This document shows positions 1-9,332 of a stretch of DNA of 64,000 nucleotides, in pieces; position 1 is the stretch's first letter; each line of letters begins with the position of its first letter. Under the pieces are notes generated by a model. The model was not told the origin of the DNA. It saw only the letters and a program-made list of their open reading frames with translations, and ran no database searches. The stretch spans positions 293,393 to 357,392 of the forward strand of contig JAKLEZ010000005.1 of assembly GCA_022711465.1 (NCBI GenBank). The letters run 5' to 3'. This stretch comes from Planctomycetota bacterium. Its GTDB lineage: Bacteria; Planctomycetota; Phycisphaerae; UBA1845; PWPN01. A program made the translations under genes and the position numbers.

Positions 1-5
1 GCTTC

Positions 6-884
6 ATGGCTGAATCGGTTCCACTGCTTGACAGGCTCGATCTGGTCCTGATGGGGATGGGGGTCGTCGTCCTGTCGATCGCGGCAGGGCGCTGGCTGCG
101 GCAGGGCCGGCCAGAGCTGCTGCTCGGGGCCCCGGTGCGAACGAATGTCCTGGGTCCCCTTACGGTATGGCTTTGCCTGGCTGTGTACCTCATGGGCATG
201 GCTCTGGGGATACCGTTCGCCTGGCTGCTTCCCGCCTCGATGCCTGATGCCCAGCGTTTGGCCTGCGCGGGGGTCATGGCCTCGGTTGCCGGCCAGATCA
301 TCCTTATCGCCACCTGCCTGGCGGTGGCGTGGGGCACATTTGCAGGCGGGCTTCGCGGATTTGGATTGGCTGGCACCCACCTGGACCGCGACCTCCGATG
401 GAGCGTTGGCGGTTGGCTGGTAGCCCTCTGTCTGACTGGTGTTGCGGTCTGGTACAGCAGCTGGGTCATTATCACGTTATGGCCGGCATTCACGCCCCCC
501 AGTCACCCGGTTTTCGAGTTTCTGGAGTCGGGGGGCTCGCCGCCGGCTATTCGGTTTCTGGCTTTTTTCGGAGCTGCGACGCTCGCGCCGATCGGCGAAG
601 AGATGCTCTTCCGCGGGATTCTGCAGACTGGTCTGGCGGCGCTGATTGGATGGGGCAGGCCCTCGTCTCGAGCCCGCTGGGGAGCTATCACGGTCACGGC
701 GGTCCTGTTCGGCATGATGCACACTGGCACACCTCACTTCGTTCCCGCGTTGATGTTGCTGGGCGTGCTCCTGGGCTACACTTACGAACGGACCGGTTCC
801 CTGTGGGTTCCCATCGGCCTGCACATGCTCTTCAATATCAAGTCGCTGCTTTGGTATTGGCTTCAAGTCTATCTGATGGGGTAG
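6..884 (+). CDS. CPBP-family intramembrane metalloprotease
   Basis: A multi-pass membrane protein of 292 residues, rich in hydrophobic segments. Near the C-terminus it carries the three motifs of the CPBP (CAAX protease and bacteriocin-processing, ABI) family: EExxxR at E198-E199-R203, FxxxH ending at H239, and HxxxN at H273-N277. These residues form the glutamate/histidine metal site of Rce1-like proteases. In bacteria the family cleaves membrane-associated peptides or confers bacteriocin immunity; the substrate here cannot be told. The ATG at base 6 is the first visible start, but the window opens only five bases before it. No ribosome-binding site can be checked, and the N-terminus may be longer. 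The next gene on the same strand starts 158 bases downstream. Confidence 0.85.
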   Translation: MAESVPLLDRLDLVLMGMGVVVLSIAAGRWLRQGRPELLLGAPVRTNVLGPLTVWLCLAVYLMGMALGIPFAWLLPASMPDAQRLACAGVMASVAGQIILIATCLAVAWGTFAGGLRGFGLAGTHLDRDLRWSVGGWLVALCLTGVAVWYSSWVIITLWPAFTPPSHPVFEFLESGGSPPAIRFLAFFGAATLAPIGEEMLFRGILQTGLAALIGWGRPSSRARWGAITVTAVLFGMMHTGTPHFVPALMLLGVLLGYTYERTGSLWVPIGLHMLFNIKSLLWYWLQVYLMG

Positions 885-1042
885 CGGGCGGCCCCGGGGC
901 TCGGCTTGGGTTGGATATCGGACGCAGGGCGGGGCTCACCGCCTGGCGGGGGGTTTTCGAAGCTAAAGCGGGCTATAGGAACAGGCGATACGGACCACAG
1001 CGGAGTGTCCACCCCATCTCTGCGCAAGGAGGTGTTGCGGAT

Positions 1043-4000
1043 ATGCAACACGGGTATTACCTGGTACTTGGCTTGTGGCTGATGCTGGTATTGGCCGGGC
1101 TGTCGGGCTGTCCGGGCATCGGCGCGGATGAGACGCTGCTCCTGGGCAGCTTTGTTCCCTTGGAAGTCATCTCGACGGAGCCTGCGGCCGGCACATCCGG
1201 CGTCTCGCGGGACGTCGCGGTGAGGATCACCTTCAACAAGGAAGTGGATTCCTCCAGCCTGGTCAACCCAGAGAGCAATACGACCACGGGCGCTGTCCTG
1301 GTCAAGAGCGCGGCGGGGGCCAACATTGCCGGGACGGTGACGTACAACGCGTCCGCGAACGCGGCGATGTTCGTTCCCACGGCTCACTTGTCGCCCAACC
1401 TGACCTACACGGTCACGGTGAGGGACGTGCGAGATCTCAACGGTCAGGCACTGCTGAACGCTTACATATGGACCTTCACGACCGGACCGGAGCCTGACAC
1501 GGTTCCAGTGGTGGTCGACACGAGCCCGGCCAGCGAGGCCATCGAGGTTGCACGGGACACGGCCATCCAAGCGGTGTTCAACGCGCCGATCAGCGGTATC
1601 TCGACCTCGACCTTCGTGGTTCGGGACATGACCACGAACGCGGTTCTGGGGGCGCGATCGCTGGTGTTCGACCAGGTTCAGCTCACGGCCACGTTTCGCC
1701 CGCTCAGCTTGCTCAACCCGAACACCACGTACACTGTCACGCTGCAGGACATTGCGGGCTCGGCAGGCTATCCCCTGATGGGCCAGCACATCTGGTCTTT
1801 CACCACCGGCAACACGCCCAATACGACGCCGGTGGTGGTATCGACCACACCTGTGGCTGACGCGACGGATGTATCGCGCGACACCCGCATCGAGGCGGTG
1901 TTCGACTCTGTCGTCACGGGGACCAGTGCCACGACGTTCCTGCTTCGCAACAGCCTGACCGGCGCCTCGGTCAGCGCCAGCTCTGTGGCCTTCTCCAACA
2001 CGAGCCGGACGGCGGTATTTGTTCCTTCCGTATACCTGGCCGCCAACACGAGCTACACGGCGACGTTGCGGGGTCTCGTCGGCACGGACGGCGTGGTGAT
2101 GCCGGAGAAGTCATGGTCGTTCACGACCGGCGCGAGCCCGGATGCGCTTCCCCTGGTCATCGCCATAACGCCGGCCAGCGACGCCGTCGGGGTGGGACGG
2201 GACACGGCCATCCAAGCGACGTTCAGCGAGCCGATCAGCGGCATCTCGGCCGCGACCTTTGTGGTGCGGGACCCGCTCACCAATGTGGTCGTGGGGGTGC
2301 GATCACTGGTGTTCGATCCGGCGAGCCTGACGGCCACGTTCCGCCCGCTCACCCTGCTGAGTCCCCACACCACTTACACCGTCACCTTGCAGGACATCCT
2401 GGACTCGACCGGATTCCCGGTGATGGCGCAGTACATCTGGTCATTCACCACCGGCCAGTCGCCGAATACGACGCCGGCGGTGCTCTCCACGACACCGGCG
2501 GACGGTGCCGTCAACGTGCCGCGCAACACGCGAATCCGAGCGGTATTCAATGAGGCGGTCACCGGGGTGGCGGCCACGAGCTCGACGCCTGCCGGCCTGG
2601 TAGTCCGCAACACGCTGACTAACGCCCTGGTGGCCGCGGAAGTGATCATGTACTCCAACGCTGACTTCACCGCGGTGCATGTCCCAAGCGTCTTTCTTGG
2701 GCCCGCGACGAACTACACCGCGACGCTTCGCAACATCGTGAGCGCCGACGGTGTGCTCATGCCGGAGATGTCCTGGTCGTTCACCACCGGGACCGACCCG
2801 GACACGGTGGTTCCGACGATCACTGCGGCCGGTCTGACCGCGCGGGCGAACTGTTCAAGCGACATCACTCTGAGCTGGTCGCCGGCATCGGACGATGTCA
2901 CCCCGCAGGCGGGCATCAGCTACCAGATCTTTCAGTCCCGGTTCAGCGGGGGACAGGATCTGAACGCCCCGAGCTATGCGACGGCTGCGGGGATCACGTC
3001 CTACCGGGTGACGGGTCTTGACCGCGGCACCACCTATTACTTCACGGTTCGGGCGGTGGATGGCTCAGCCAACCGGAGCGTTGCCTTCACCGAGCGATCC
3101 GCGACGACGTCCTCCTACTTCGGCTGCCCCACCACCCTCGCGGTGGCCGGGGGACCGAAGGCCATTGCCACGGCCGACCTGAACAGTGACGGCGAGCTCG
3201 ACCTGGCGATCGCGTGCCTGACCGCGAACACTGTCGCCATCCTGCTGGGCAACGGCGATGGGACGTTCTCGCCGGCGGTGCCGCCGACGGTTGCGGTGGG
3301 AACGAGCCCCGTGGATGTGGAGGTCGCCGACTTCACCCATGACGGGCACCTCGATCTGGCGGTGGCCAACCGCGATGGTGGAAGCGTGTCGATTCTGCCG
3401 GGCAACGGGGACGGGACGTTCGGGGCGGCGGTGAACACCGCGCTTTCCGGCCCGCTCTCTCTGGCGGTCGGGGAGTTCGAGAACCCGGCCAACGCGAACC
3501 TGGATCTGGCGGTGGCGACGGGAGACGACGTGTCGATTCTCTCCGGAAACGGCGACGGCACCTTCAGTGGAACGGTCACCCGGCTGACGGTGGCCGGGGT
3601 ATCGGATGCCCGTTCAGTCGTCGCGGGCGACTTCGACGGCGACGCCCTGGTGGATGTGGGCGTGTGCTACGGGGGCACGGACAACGCAGCCGTGTTCCTG
3701 AACAGCACGCCAAACGGCGGGGCCCTGGCTTTCACTGCTCCGACCACGGCGACGAACCGGCTGTTTGCCGTCCAGAACGCGCCCGCGGCGCTGGCCGGGC
3801 CCGACCTGGACGGGGACGGCAGGCCCGACCTGGCCCTGGTGAACGCCGGGACACCCAGCGTGACCATACGCCACTCCAGCGGCATGTCCACCAACCTCTT
3901 CCCGCCGGGCACAGGAAGCACCGGCGAGAACGTGGCCCTACCCGCAGGGGCGAGTCCCATCGCGGTTTCCGCCGGAGACGTGGACGGCGACGGGCTACCC

Positions 4001-4207
4001 GATCTGGTGACGGCCAATCGCGGACTGGGGACGTTGTCCGTGCTGATCAACCTTGGCGGTACGAGCCTGTTCATCGTGGAGAACCAGGACACCGGCCTGC
4101 AACCGGCAGCGGTGGGGCTGGGCGACTTCAACGGTGACGGCAAGCTCGATGCTGCGGCGGCCAACCCGGGTGACAACACGGTGTCGATCCTGCTGAACGT
4201 TCGATGA
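1043..4207 (+). CDS. Lipoprotein with five Ig-like (Big_5) domains, an FN3 domain and FG-GAP repeats
   Basis: This encodes 1054 residues. The open frame extends upstream, but the ATG at 1043 follows a strong AAGGAGGTG site (1026-1034) and gives a lipoprotein signal peptide with lipobox LSGC, the lipidated cysteine being C23. About residues 40-583 hold five Ig-like domains of the Big_5 type. Each begins with a TxPA...V.RD..I...F pattern and ends in W[ST]FTTG. A fibronectin type III domain follows (about 590-690), then five to six FG-GAP/VCBS-type repeats with DxNxDGxxD calcium-binding loops (about 690-1054), probably a beta-propeller. No catalytic motif is visible. It is likely a surface adhesion or carbohydrate-binding protein. 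Domains 2-3 and 4-5 look like a recent duplication. The fucosidase gene follows closely and may be co-transcribed. Confidence 0.85.
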   Translation: MQHGYYLVLGLWLMLVLAGLSGCPGIGADETLLLGSFVPLEVISTEPAAGTSGVSRDVAVRITFNKEVDSSSLVNPESNTTTGAVLVKSAAGANIAGTVTYNASANAAMFVPTAHLSPNLTYTVTVRDVRDLNGQALLNAYIWTFTTGPEPDTVPVVVDTSPASEAIEVARDTAIQAVFNAPISGISTSTFVVRDMTTNAVLGARSLVFDQVQLTATFRPLSLLNPNTTYTVTLQDIAGSAGYPLMGQHIWSFTTGNTPNTTPVVVSTTPVADATDVSRDTRIEAVFDSVVTGTSATTFLLRNSLTGASVSASSVAFSNTSRTAVFVPSVYLAANTSYTATLRGLVGTDGVVMPEKSWSFTTGASPDALPLVIAITPASDAVGVGRDTAIQATFSEPISGISAATFVVRDPLTNVVVGVRSLVFDPASLTATFRPLTLLSPHTTYTVTLQDILDSTGFPVMAQYIWSFTTGQSPNTTPAVLSTTPADGAVNVPRNTRIRAVFNEAVTGVAATSSTPAGLVVRNTLTNALVAAEVIMYSNADFTAVHVPSVFLGPATNYTATLRNIVSADGVLMPEMSWSFTTGTDPDTVVPTITAAGLTARANCSSDITLSWSPASDDVTPQAGISYQIFQSRFSGGQDLNAPSYATAAGITSYRVTGLDRGTTYYFTVRAVDGSANRSVAFTERSATTSSYFGCPTTLAVAGGPKAIATADLNSDGELDLAIACLTANTVAILLGNGDGTFSPAVPPTVAVGTSPVDVEVADFTHDGHLDLAVANRDGGSVSILPGNGDGTFGAAVNTALSGPLSLAVGEFENPANANLDLAVATGDDVSILSGNGDGTFSGTVTRLTVAGVSDARSVVAGDFDGDALVDVGVCYGGTDNAAVFLNSTPNGGALAFTAPTTATNRLFAVQNAPAALAGPDLDGDGRPDLALVNAGTPSVTIRHSSGMSTNLFPPGTGSTGENVALPAGASPIAVSAGDVDGDGLPDLVTANRGLGTLSVLINLGGTSLFIVENQDTGLQPAAVGLGDFNGDGKLDAAAANPGDNTVSILLNVR
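1498..2790 (+). repeat. Intragenic tandem duplication of a two-domain Ig-like unit
   Basis: Two copies of a unit of about 645 bp (215 codons) lie head to tail inside the lipoprotein gene. The segment GGGACACGGCCATCCAAGCG near 1555 recurs 645 bases later, and AATACGACGCCGG near 1820 recurs at the same offset. At protein level, domain 2 matches domain 4 (both TAIQA.F..PISGIS) and domain 3 matches domain 5 (both ending [MV]PE.SWSFTTG). The A-B-A-B order points to duplication of a domain pair rather than of single domains. The last copy carries a short insertion. Confidence 0.75.
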
Positions 4208-4269
4208 CCCCCTTCTCGATTCCGTTTCGATCGGCACCCACCGCCCAGACGGATGGAGGAGTGAAATCG

Positions 4270-5727
4270 ATGCGAATGTCCTGGCTGGCCGTTCTACTCA
4301 CCGGCGTGAGCCCCTCGGTTCTCCTCGCTGATCCGCCTCGACCTCAGGCGGCGGTGGCCACGCAACCGACGGACGTTCTTCGGGCGTGGGAGGAGCTCGA
4401 GTATGGCCTGTTCATCCATTTCGGCATGAGTACCTTCACGGGCCATGAGTTCGGAGGAATCGAGGCCACCAGCAAGGTCTATGCGCCCACCGATCTCGAC
4501 GTGGACCAGTGGATTCGCACGGCCAGGGACGCCGGCATGAGGTATGCCGTGCTGACCGCCAAGCATCACTACGGCCATGCCCTCTGGCCGAGCGCCGTTT
4601 CGGATTACACGGTGGCCACCAGTTCGCAGACCACCGACGTGATCGAGCAGTTTGTCGAAGCCTGCCGCAAGTACAAGCTCGCCCCGGGCTTCTACTACTC
4701 GCTGGGTTGGGACAAGTACCATCAGCTGAAGCGAACCCCCATCGAATACGAGCGATTCGTCCACGAACAGATGAGGGAGCTGCTGACCCGTTACGGTCCG
4801 ATCACCGAGATGTGGTTTGATATTCCCTGGGACATGGGTCCGGACATGCCCGGTATGCTCACCCGGCTCTACGATCACTGCAAATCACTGCAGCCTGACT
4901 GCCTGGTGCTCCTGAATCAGGGTTTTGTGGATGGCAGCCAGGTGAACACTCGCGAGCCCAGTTATGCCGGCAAGATCGTCTCCCAGATCCCGATGCCGAT
5001 CTGGCCCAAGGACCTCAACAATGGCGAACGCGTCGCACCCCGGAGAACGGGCCACAATCCCGGGATCGTCTACAACGGTACGCGGTACTACATCCCGGAC
5101 GAAGTCTGTGACTCGCTCGGTCAGACGCGGTGGTTCTGGGGCAGGGACGACGACGTCCGGCCCGCCCGCCAGATGGTCGAACTCTACCGTCGGAGCGTGG
5201 GTCGAGGGGCAAACCTACTGCTCAACGCCGGACCGGATCGGAGCGGGCGAATCCCGCCCGAGTTCGTCGCCCGGCTGATGGAGACTGCCGAGCTGATCGG
5301 GCACCCGGAGGGCGTGCGGGACTCGCTGCTCATCGACCGCCCGGTCGCCGCCTCGAACGTGTATCGCAATGAAGTGGACAAATGGGGGCCGTCCAGGGCG
5401 ACGGACATGGATCTCGGGGCCGAAGGGGGCACGCGATGGGCGACGGATGTTGAGGTGAAGACCGCATGGTTGGAAGTGGACCTGGGCGCCGAAGCAGCCT
5501 TTTCCCGTGCCACGATCAGTGAGTTCCTGGACGCTGTTCGAGCGTTTGAACTGCAGGTGCCGGACGAGCAAGGTGGCTGGAACACCGTTCACCGGGGCGG
5601 GACCATCGGCGGGCCAGGGGTGGAGGTGACCTTTCCGCCAGTCAAGGCCGGCAAGGTGCGACTGGCGATCACGGACTCCACGGGCGGGCCGACGATCTGG
5701 GACTTCGCGGTGTACCCACCGCGTTGA
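4270..5727 (+). CDS. Alpha-L-fucosidase, GH29
   Basis: A secreted glycoside hydrolase of 485 residues predicted to release alpha-L-fucose from glycans. The frame is open from an ATG at 4204 that overlaps the previous stop. The ATG at 4270 is preferred: GGAGGA lies at 4255-4260, nine bases before it, and it gives a clean signal peptide ending near LLADPP. GH29 hallmarks are the LFIHFGMSTF segment (H50), the KHHYGH-like substrate pocket, the YGPITEMWFD strand ending in the expected nucleophile D184, and the LLLNAGPDRSGRIPPE segment. About residues 365-485 resemble an F5/8-type (discoidin) carbohydrate-binding domain. The acid/base residue is not conserved enough in this family for me to assign it. 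The gene converges on the PEP-CTERM gene across a strong hairpin. Confidence 0.9.
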   Translation: MRMSWLAVLLTGVSPSVLLADPPRPQAAVATQPTDVLRAWEELEYGLFIHFGMSTFTGHEFGGIEATSKVYAPTDLDVDQWIRTARDAGMRYAVLTAKHHYGHALWPSAVSDYTVATSSQTTDVIEQFVEACRKYKLAPGFYYSLGWDKYHQLKRTPIEYERFVHEQMRELLTRYGPITEMWFDIPWDMGPDMPGMLTRLYDHCKSLQPDCLVLLNQGFVDGSQVNTREPSYAGKIVSQIPMPIWPKDLNNGERVAPRRTGHNPGIVYNGTRYYIPDEVCDSLGQTRWFWGRDDDVRPARQMVELYRRSVGRGANLLLNAGPDRSGRIPPEFVARLMETAELIGHPEGVRDSLLIDRPVAASNVYRNEVDKWGPSRATDMDLGAEGGTRWATDVEVKTAWLEVDLGAEAAFSRATISEFLDAVRAFELQVPDEQGGWNTVHRGGTIGGPGVEVTFPPVKAGKVRLAITDSTGGPTIWDFAVYPPR

Positions 5728-5803
5728 CGATGGTGATAGAGACGCCGCCCGACTCCGCTCGCCGACATTGCGGAGCATTCCGTCTCGGGGGTTGAAAAGA
5801 GAA

Positions 5804-5858
5804 GGCCGCGACCGCGAGGAGAGGGGCGTCTTAACGCCTGCTCCTCACGGCCGCGGCC
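5804..5858. terminator. Long hairpin between convergent genes, probable bidirectional terminator
   Basis: A near-perfect inverted repeat lies between the fucosidase stop (5727) and the PEP-CTERM stop (5902). The left arm, 5804-5828, starts GGCCGCG; the right arm, 5835-5858, ends CGGCC. They form about 22 pairs with one bulge and two or three mismatches around a TCTTAA loop. It is GC-rich and lacks a clear U-tract on either side. Its position between converging genes supports a terminator role; termination has not been shown. Confidence 0.6.
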
Positions 5859-5901
5859 TCGAATCATGCAATCGATGAAGGCCCGGAAGCCCGGCCGGGG
5901 C

Positions 5902-7089
5902 TTACCGCCGCCGACGTGCGAGGCTCAGACCACCCAAGGCCAGCAGGACCAGTGTGCACGGCTCGGGCACGAGGGCGAAGACCTCAAACTCCTCCGCTCC
6001 GATGAAGCCGTCGACATCGGTCATGGCTCCGCCGGGAGCACCGTAGATCCGCATGCCGTTGACCCCGTCGATGGTGTCAAAGGTCCAGAGGAACGGGGCG
6101 GCCTCCTGCCAAGTGGCGACATTGATGAGGTATCCGAGGTCGTCCGTGTAGCGGCCCATGTCCAGGCCGGTCACATCGTTCCAGGTGGCGCCGCCGTCGC
6201 TGGTGTACTGGACCTTCATGGTGTCGGTGTTGAACCAGCCGCCGTCGCCGAAGGTCTTGAAGGTAATACCGATTGCGGCGACGTCATTCTTCGGGGAATC
6301 GAGCAGCACGCCGATGTATTCGTCTCTGGGCCCCCCGGCTCCCCAGGTGGTGTCATAGCTGTCCCAAGTGAAGCTGCCGTCGGTGAGGGTCTGAGGCTGG
6401 GCGAACTGGTTCCAGCTCCACAGCGGCGTCTGGCCGAGGGCCAGGTTGTTCTGGAGATTGATCTTGCTGGCGATCGGGAGGTCACCGCTGACCTGGAGTT
6501 CGCCGACGCCGACCCATCCGCCGCTGTCCGGAGCGGGGCCAGGCTGGGGGGCGCCGATCAGGCGGACGCCCCAGACGTTACCCGTGGGGGCCGTCGGGGT
6601 GATCTTATACTGGCGGTGCCCGTCAATGAAAGTGTTGTCGTAGGCAACGTCCCAGGTCGCCGCCACTTCTTCCCAGACTCCGCCCTTGGCGACCGGCCCG
6701 TTTCGGAGCACTTCGACCCGCGGGGTGCTCGCGAACGTCCCGCCGTCGCCGTAGATCCGGTTCGAATACTTGATCTCGGTGACGGAGGCCGGCAACTTGA
6801 ACTGGTACCCGGCGAAGTCCTCGGCGGTAGTTCCGCCGTAGGTGTTGACGTTGGAGAAAAGATCGCCGTTGTTCATCAACCACCAGGGTTCACCGTTGCC
6901 TCGGTCGCTGGCGTAGTCATACAGGCCCTGCCCGCCGTTCCCGATGGTGTCGCCGAAGTCGATGCCCAGGCTCGTTGTGTACCGAGCCTCAACACTACCG
7001 AAGGTGGTCAGGTCGGCACCCTGGACGCCGGATGTCACCCCCACGAGCGCACCGATCGCCAGCACGAAGATCCATTTGCCCAGAGACAT
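5902..7089 (-). CDS. Secreted PEP-CTERM sorting-domain protein
   Basis: A 395-residue exported protein. The frame continues to an ATG at 7176, but the ATG at 7089 has a GGAGGT site just upstream and starts directly with a signal peptide (MSLGKWIFVLAIGALVG...). The C-terminus is a PEP-CTERM sorting signal: VPEP, then a hydrophobic stretch, then RRRR. This motif is recognised by exosortase and found on exopolysaccharide-associated proteins. The region in between contains paired beta-rich modules with repeated DGGxxxxT motifs, which look like two discoidin-like domains (about 40-200 and 210-370). I do not recognise an enzyme. A likely role is carbohydrate or matrix binding at the cell surface, to be anchored by an exosortase encoded elsewhere. 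Confidence 0.8.
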   Translation of the reverse strand: MSLGKWIFVLAIGALVGVTSGVQGADLTTFGSVEARYTTSLGIDFGDTIGNGGQGLYDYASDRGNGEPWWLMNNGDLFSNVNTYGGTTAEDFAGYQFKLPASVTEIKYSNRIYGDGGTFASTPRVEVLRNGPVAKGGVWEEVAATWDVAYDNTFIDGHRQYKITPTAPTGNVWGVRLIGAPQPGPAPDSGGWVGVGELQVSGDLPIASKINLQNNLALGQTPLWSWNQFAQPQTLTDGSFTWDSYDTTWGAGGPRDEYIGVLLDSPKNDVAAIGITFKTFGDGGWFNTDTMKVQYTSDGGATWNDVTGLDMGRYTDDLGYLINVATWQEAAPFLWTFDTIDGVNGMRIYGAPGGAMTDVDGFIGAEEFEVFALVPEPCTLVLLALGGLSLARRRR

Positions 7090-7502
7090 CTTTCTACCTC
7101 CAAAAAACCATGACTTGAGCCGTGAAAGGGAAGGCGGTGCCCGTCTCCTATCGCCCTCCTCCCTTGGTGCCGACACCTAGACTGCGGCTACCACTGTCTA
7201 TTGTCCACAACTGCGGCTGGAAGTCAAGCCTAAAGTCGCGAAGCAGACAGGCGGAGAGTGGAATGCGTCGGTTGGTTCCGGCGTGGCGTGAGCGGGCGGC
7301 CTCGCCCATCCGGTCGTAGCCGCGGCCGCAGTGGGTGAGCGACCTGCCTTTCGACCGCATCACAACCCTAAGATACTACCGGGAAAGCACTTACGTCCAT
7401 CTGGGGGTCGATGTTCTTATTTCGCACCGGCGGTTGGGGCCTGGAATTGGCCGGGCTTCAGGCGGGCGTCTATGGCCCAAGGGATGGCGCCCCCGGCCAC
7501 AG
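7090..7502. other. Intergenic region, no gene seen
   Basis: These 413 bases separate the GH172 stop from the PEP-CTERM start; both genes are on the minus strand. Apart from the candidate promoter at 7199-7227 and two copies of ACTGCGGCT 30 bases apart (near 7180 and 7210), I see no coding region and no RNA gene. Confidence 0.5.
7199..7227 (-). promoter_or_regulatory. Candidate sigma-70-type promoter for the PEP-CTERM gene
   Basis: Reading the minus strand, TTGACT (7227-7222) is followed after exactly 17 bases by ACAATA (7204-7199), about 110 bases before the ATG at 7089. The -35 box matches the consensus at five of six positions; the -10 box is poor. Confidence 0.35.
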
Positions 7503-9167
7503 CTAGCGATAGAGTCTTGGGTTTTGCCGCCAATCCTTGTCCTTGTCGTGACCCATGGTCGTCACTCGCGGCCGGCGTTCGCGGAGCCGGACGGACTCCA
7601 AGCCCGACCCCCAGCTCTCGGAGGCGATGTTCTTGCCCACGCACTCCAGGCGCAAGGTGTAGTCGCCGGGCTCGGGCCAGAAGTCGAGCAGGTGAAACTC
7701 ATTGCTATCGATCTGGGCGGCGTAGAAATCGAGGGGTTTGCCCAGTTTCACGCCGTTGAGCGATGCCTGGTAGCGGCCGAAGTCGGGGGCGCAGGTCGCG
7801 TTGAGCAGCAGCCGCACTGGTTCCTTCTTGGTCACCTTGAAGGGTATCTCGAGCCAGCCGTCCTCGATTTTGGCGGGCTTGAAGAGTAGCTGTGCCTCCT
7901 TGTAGAGGCTCGGCATCGGTTGCGGTCGGGCTTCGCCGGGCCCGTGATGCCTGGCGTCGGTGAAGTCCTTGGCGAAGACAATCGTCCGGTCCAGGTTCGG
8001 CAGGCGGCGTTCGCGGGCATCCGGGGCGCGGGCGGCGAAGGTCGGCGTTCCGGTCTGATACCAGTAAGCCACGCTGGCGTAATCGTCCTCCCGCTCGTTC
8101 CAGCTCATGGCCTTGTAGTTGGCGTTCTCGTCCTCCGACATCCAGCCCCAGTGCTCGATGGTCACCTTGATTCCGGTGCTGAACACGATGGGGTCGTTGA
8201 TGTGCCAGCGATAGGAGCTGGTGTAGGTGCCCACGCCGCGCTGCTTGAAGTAAGGCACGCCGAAGTAAGGCGTCTGACACGGCTTCAAGCCCCAGGCGGA
8301 GAGGAAGTAGTCCTCGGTGCCGGTTCCCCAGATGGAGGGCTTGTCCTCGCCGTCGATGTAGATCTTCTCGTCGCCTTCGCCGAACCAGGCGGGGCTGCGC
8401 ATCCGGACGGCCAGGACCGTCCCCACGTAGTGTCCCTTGCCCCGGGTTTCGAGGAGGACGTAGTCCTTGCCGTTCTCGACGGGGTACTCCTGGCGGTACT
8501 GGGCGTAGAAATAAGGGGTGTCATCGGGCAGTGAATCGAGCTTGATCCAGTCGATGTTGTGATACAGTCCGCGGAGCGGCTTGTCGCTCTGGTTAATGAC
8601 CTCGATCCTGGCCGACTTTCGGAAGGGCATTCGCCAGTAGCAGTTGTAGGAATCGGCGTCTTCGACGATGACCGGCAGGCTGATGACTTCGCTGCGAAAG
8701 CCGAAGGCGTTGGCGAAGAAGTCGCCCATAGGGGCCTCTACGGCGGGTTTGTCCTGGTCGTCCCAGTACATGCGCACCAGCATTTCCTGGTGATTAGCCG
8801 CTCCGAGAGGGGCACTGGGCAGGGCGGGCTCGGGACCTCGGAAGGTGAACCAGATGTGAGTGATGATGCCCGGTCCTTTCGCGTCGAGGACGATCTGGGT
8901 CTGGCCCGGGGGGACATCGCGGGCATCCCGGTTGCTCAGCGGCTCGGTGGTACCGAGCGGCTCGGCCTTGGGGTCGTAGGTACCGTCGAGGCCTTTGCGG
9001 AATGCCGAGGTGGAGCGCATGCTGCGACCCTGGCTGGGGCGGGCCAAGCCGTCGAGCGGGCCTTGCTGGGCGGGTACGGGGCTTTGGAGGATAAACGCCG
9101 CAAGGCAGGCAGCCATTCCGCATGCGCTTTTCCGCGAGCGCACGGACCCTTCGTGTCTTCGGTTCAT
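7503..9167 (-). CDS. GH172 (DUF2961) family glycoside hydrolase, secreted
   Basis: This encodes 554 residues with an N-terminal signal peptide of alternating basic and hydrophobic character ending near PVPAQQ. An AAGGAG site lies ten bases before the ATG. The body is a DUF2961 domain: GPGIITHIWFTF, then MYWDDQDKP, AWFGEGDEKIYIDGED and the hallmark GTGTEDYFLSAWG. DUF2961 is now classed as GH172, whose characterised members act on alpha-D-arabinofuranosides and difructose dianhydrides through two glutamates; the Glu of GTEDYF lies in the conserved region. The C-terminal jelly-roll (about 420-554) is usual for the family. The arabinanase-like GH43 gene lies directly upstream on the same strand, which fits a joint role on arabinose- or fructose-type furanosides. 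A decayed relative lies at 25248-25538. Confidence 0.88.
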   Translation of the reverse strand: MNRRHEGSVRSRKSACGMAACLAAFILQSPVPAQQGPLDGLARPSQGRSMRSTSAFRKGLDGTYDPKAEPLGTTEPLSNRDARDVPPGQTQIVLDAKGPGIITHIWFTFRGPEPALPSAPLGAANHQEMLVRMYWDDQDKPAVEAPMGDFFANAFGFRSEVISLPVIVEDADSYNCYWRMPFRKSARIEVINQSDKPLRGLYHNIDWIKLDSLPDDTPYFYAQYRQEYPVENGKDYVLLETRGKGHYVGTVLAVRMRSPAWFGEGDEKIYIDGEDKPSIWGTGTEDYFLSAWGLKPCQTPYFGVPYFKQRGVGTYTSSYRWHINDPIVFSTGIKVTIEHWGWMSEDENANYKAMSWNEREDDYASVAYWYQTGTPTFAARAPDARERRLPNLDRTIVFAKDFTDARHHGPGEARPQPMPSLYKEAQLLFKPAKIEDGWLEIPFKVTKKEPVRLLLNATCAPDFGRYQASLNGVKLGKPLDFYAAQIDSNEFHLLDFWPEPGDYTLRLECVGKNIASESWGSGLESVRLRERRPRVTTMGHDKDKDWRQNPRLYR

Positions 9168-9308
9168 GTTTTGTCTCCTTCTCGTCTATGGCAAGTCACC
9201 CACAGTCCCACACCCCGCCCATTTCCACATCGGTCACTCGGTCCGACGCCAGCCGGCGCGACGGCCTGGTTCTCCGAGGATGGAGCAGGCCGAACCCGTC
9301 CATTGCCC

Positions 9309-9332
9309 CTCGACCGACCCGTCACGGTCGAG
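9309..9332 (-). terminator. Hairpin spanning the GH43 stop codon
   Basis: CTCGACCG (9309-9316) and CGGTCGAG (9325-9332) form a perfect 8-bp stem. The 8-base loop contains the GH43 stop codon (9322-9324). There is no U-tract, so it may act as a weak terminator or simply protect the 3' end before the GH172 gene 140 bases downstream. Confidence 0.4.

Noticed and set aside
1498..2790. CRISPR-like spacing of repeats
   Set aside because: The repeats are in-frame protein domains at 645-bp spacing, not short direct repeats with unique spacers.
4204..4269. Translational coupling of the fucosidase to the lipoprotein through the ATGA overlap at 4204
   Set aside because: The ATG at 4270 has a better ribosome-binding site and gives the signal peptide; starting at 4204 would bury the signal peptide 22 residues in.
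5866..7113. A 415-codon plus-strand frame opposite the PEP-CTERM gene
   Set aside because: The minus strand has a ribosome-binding site, a signal peptide and a PEP-CTERM tail; the plus-strand product has none.
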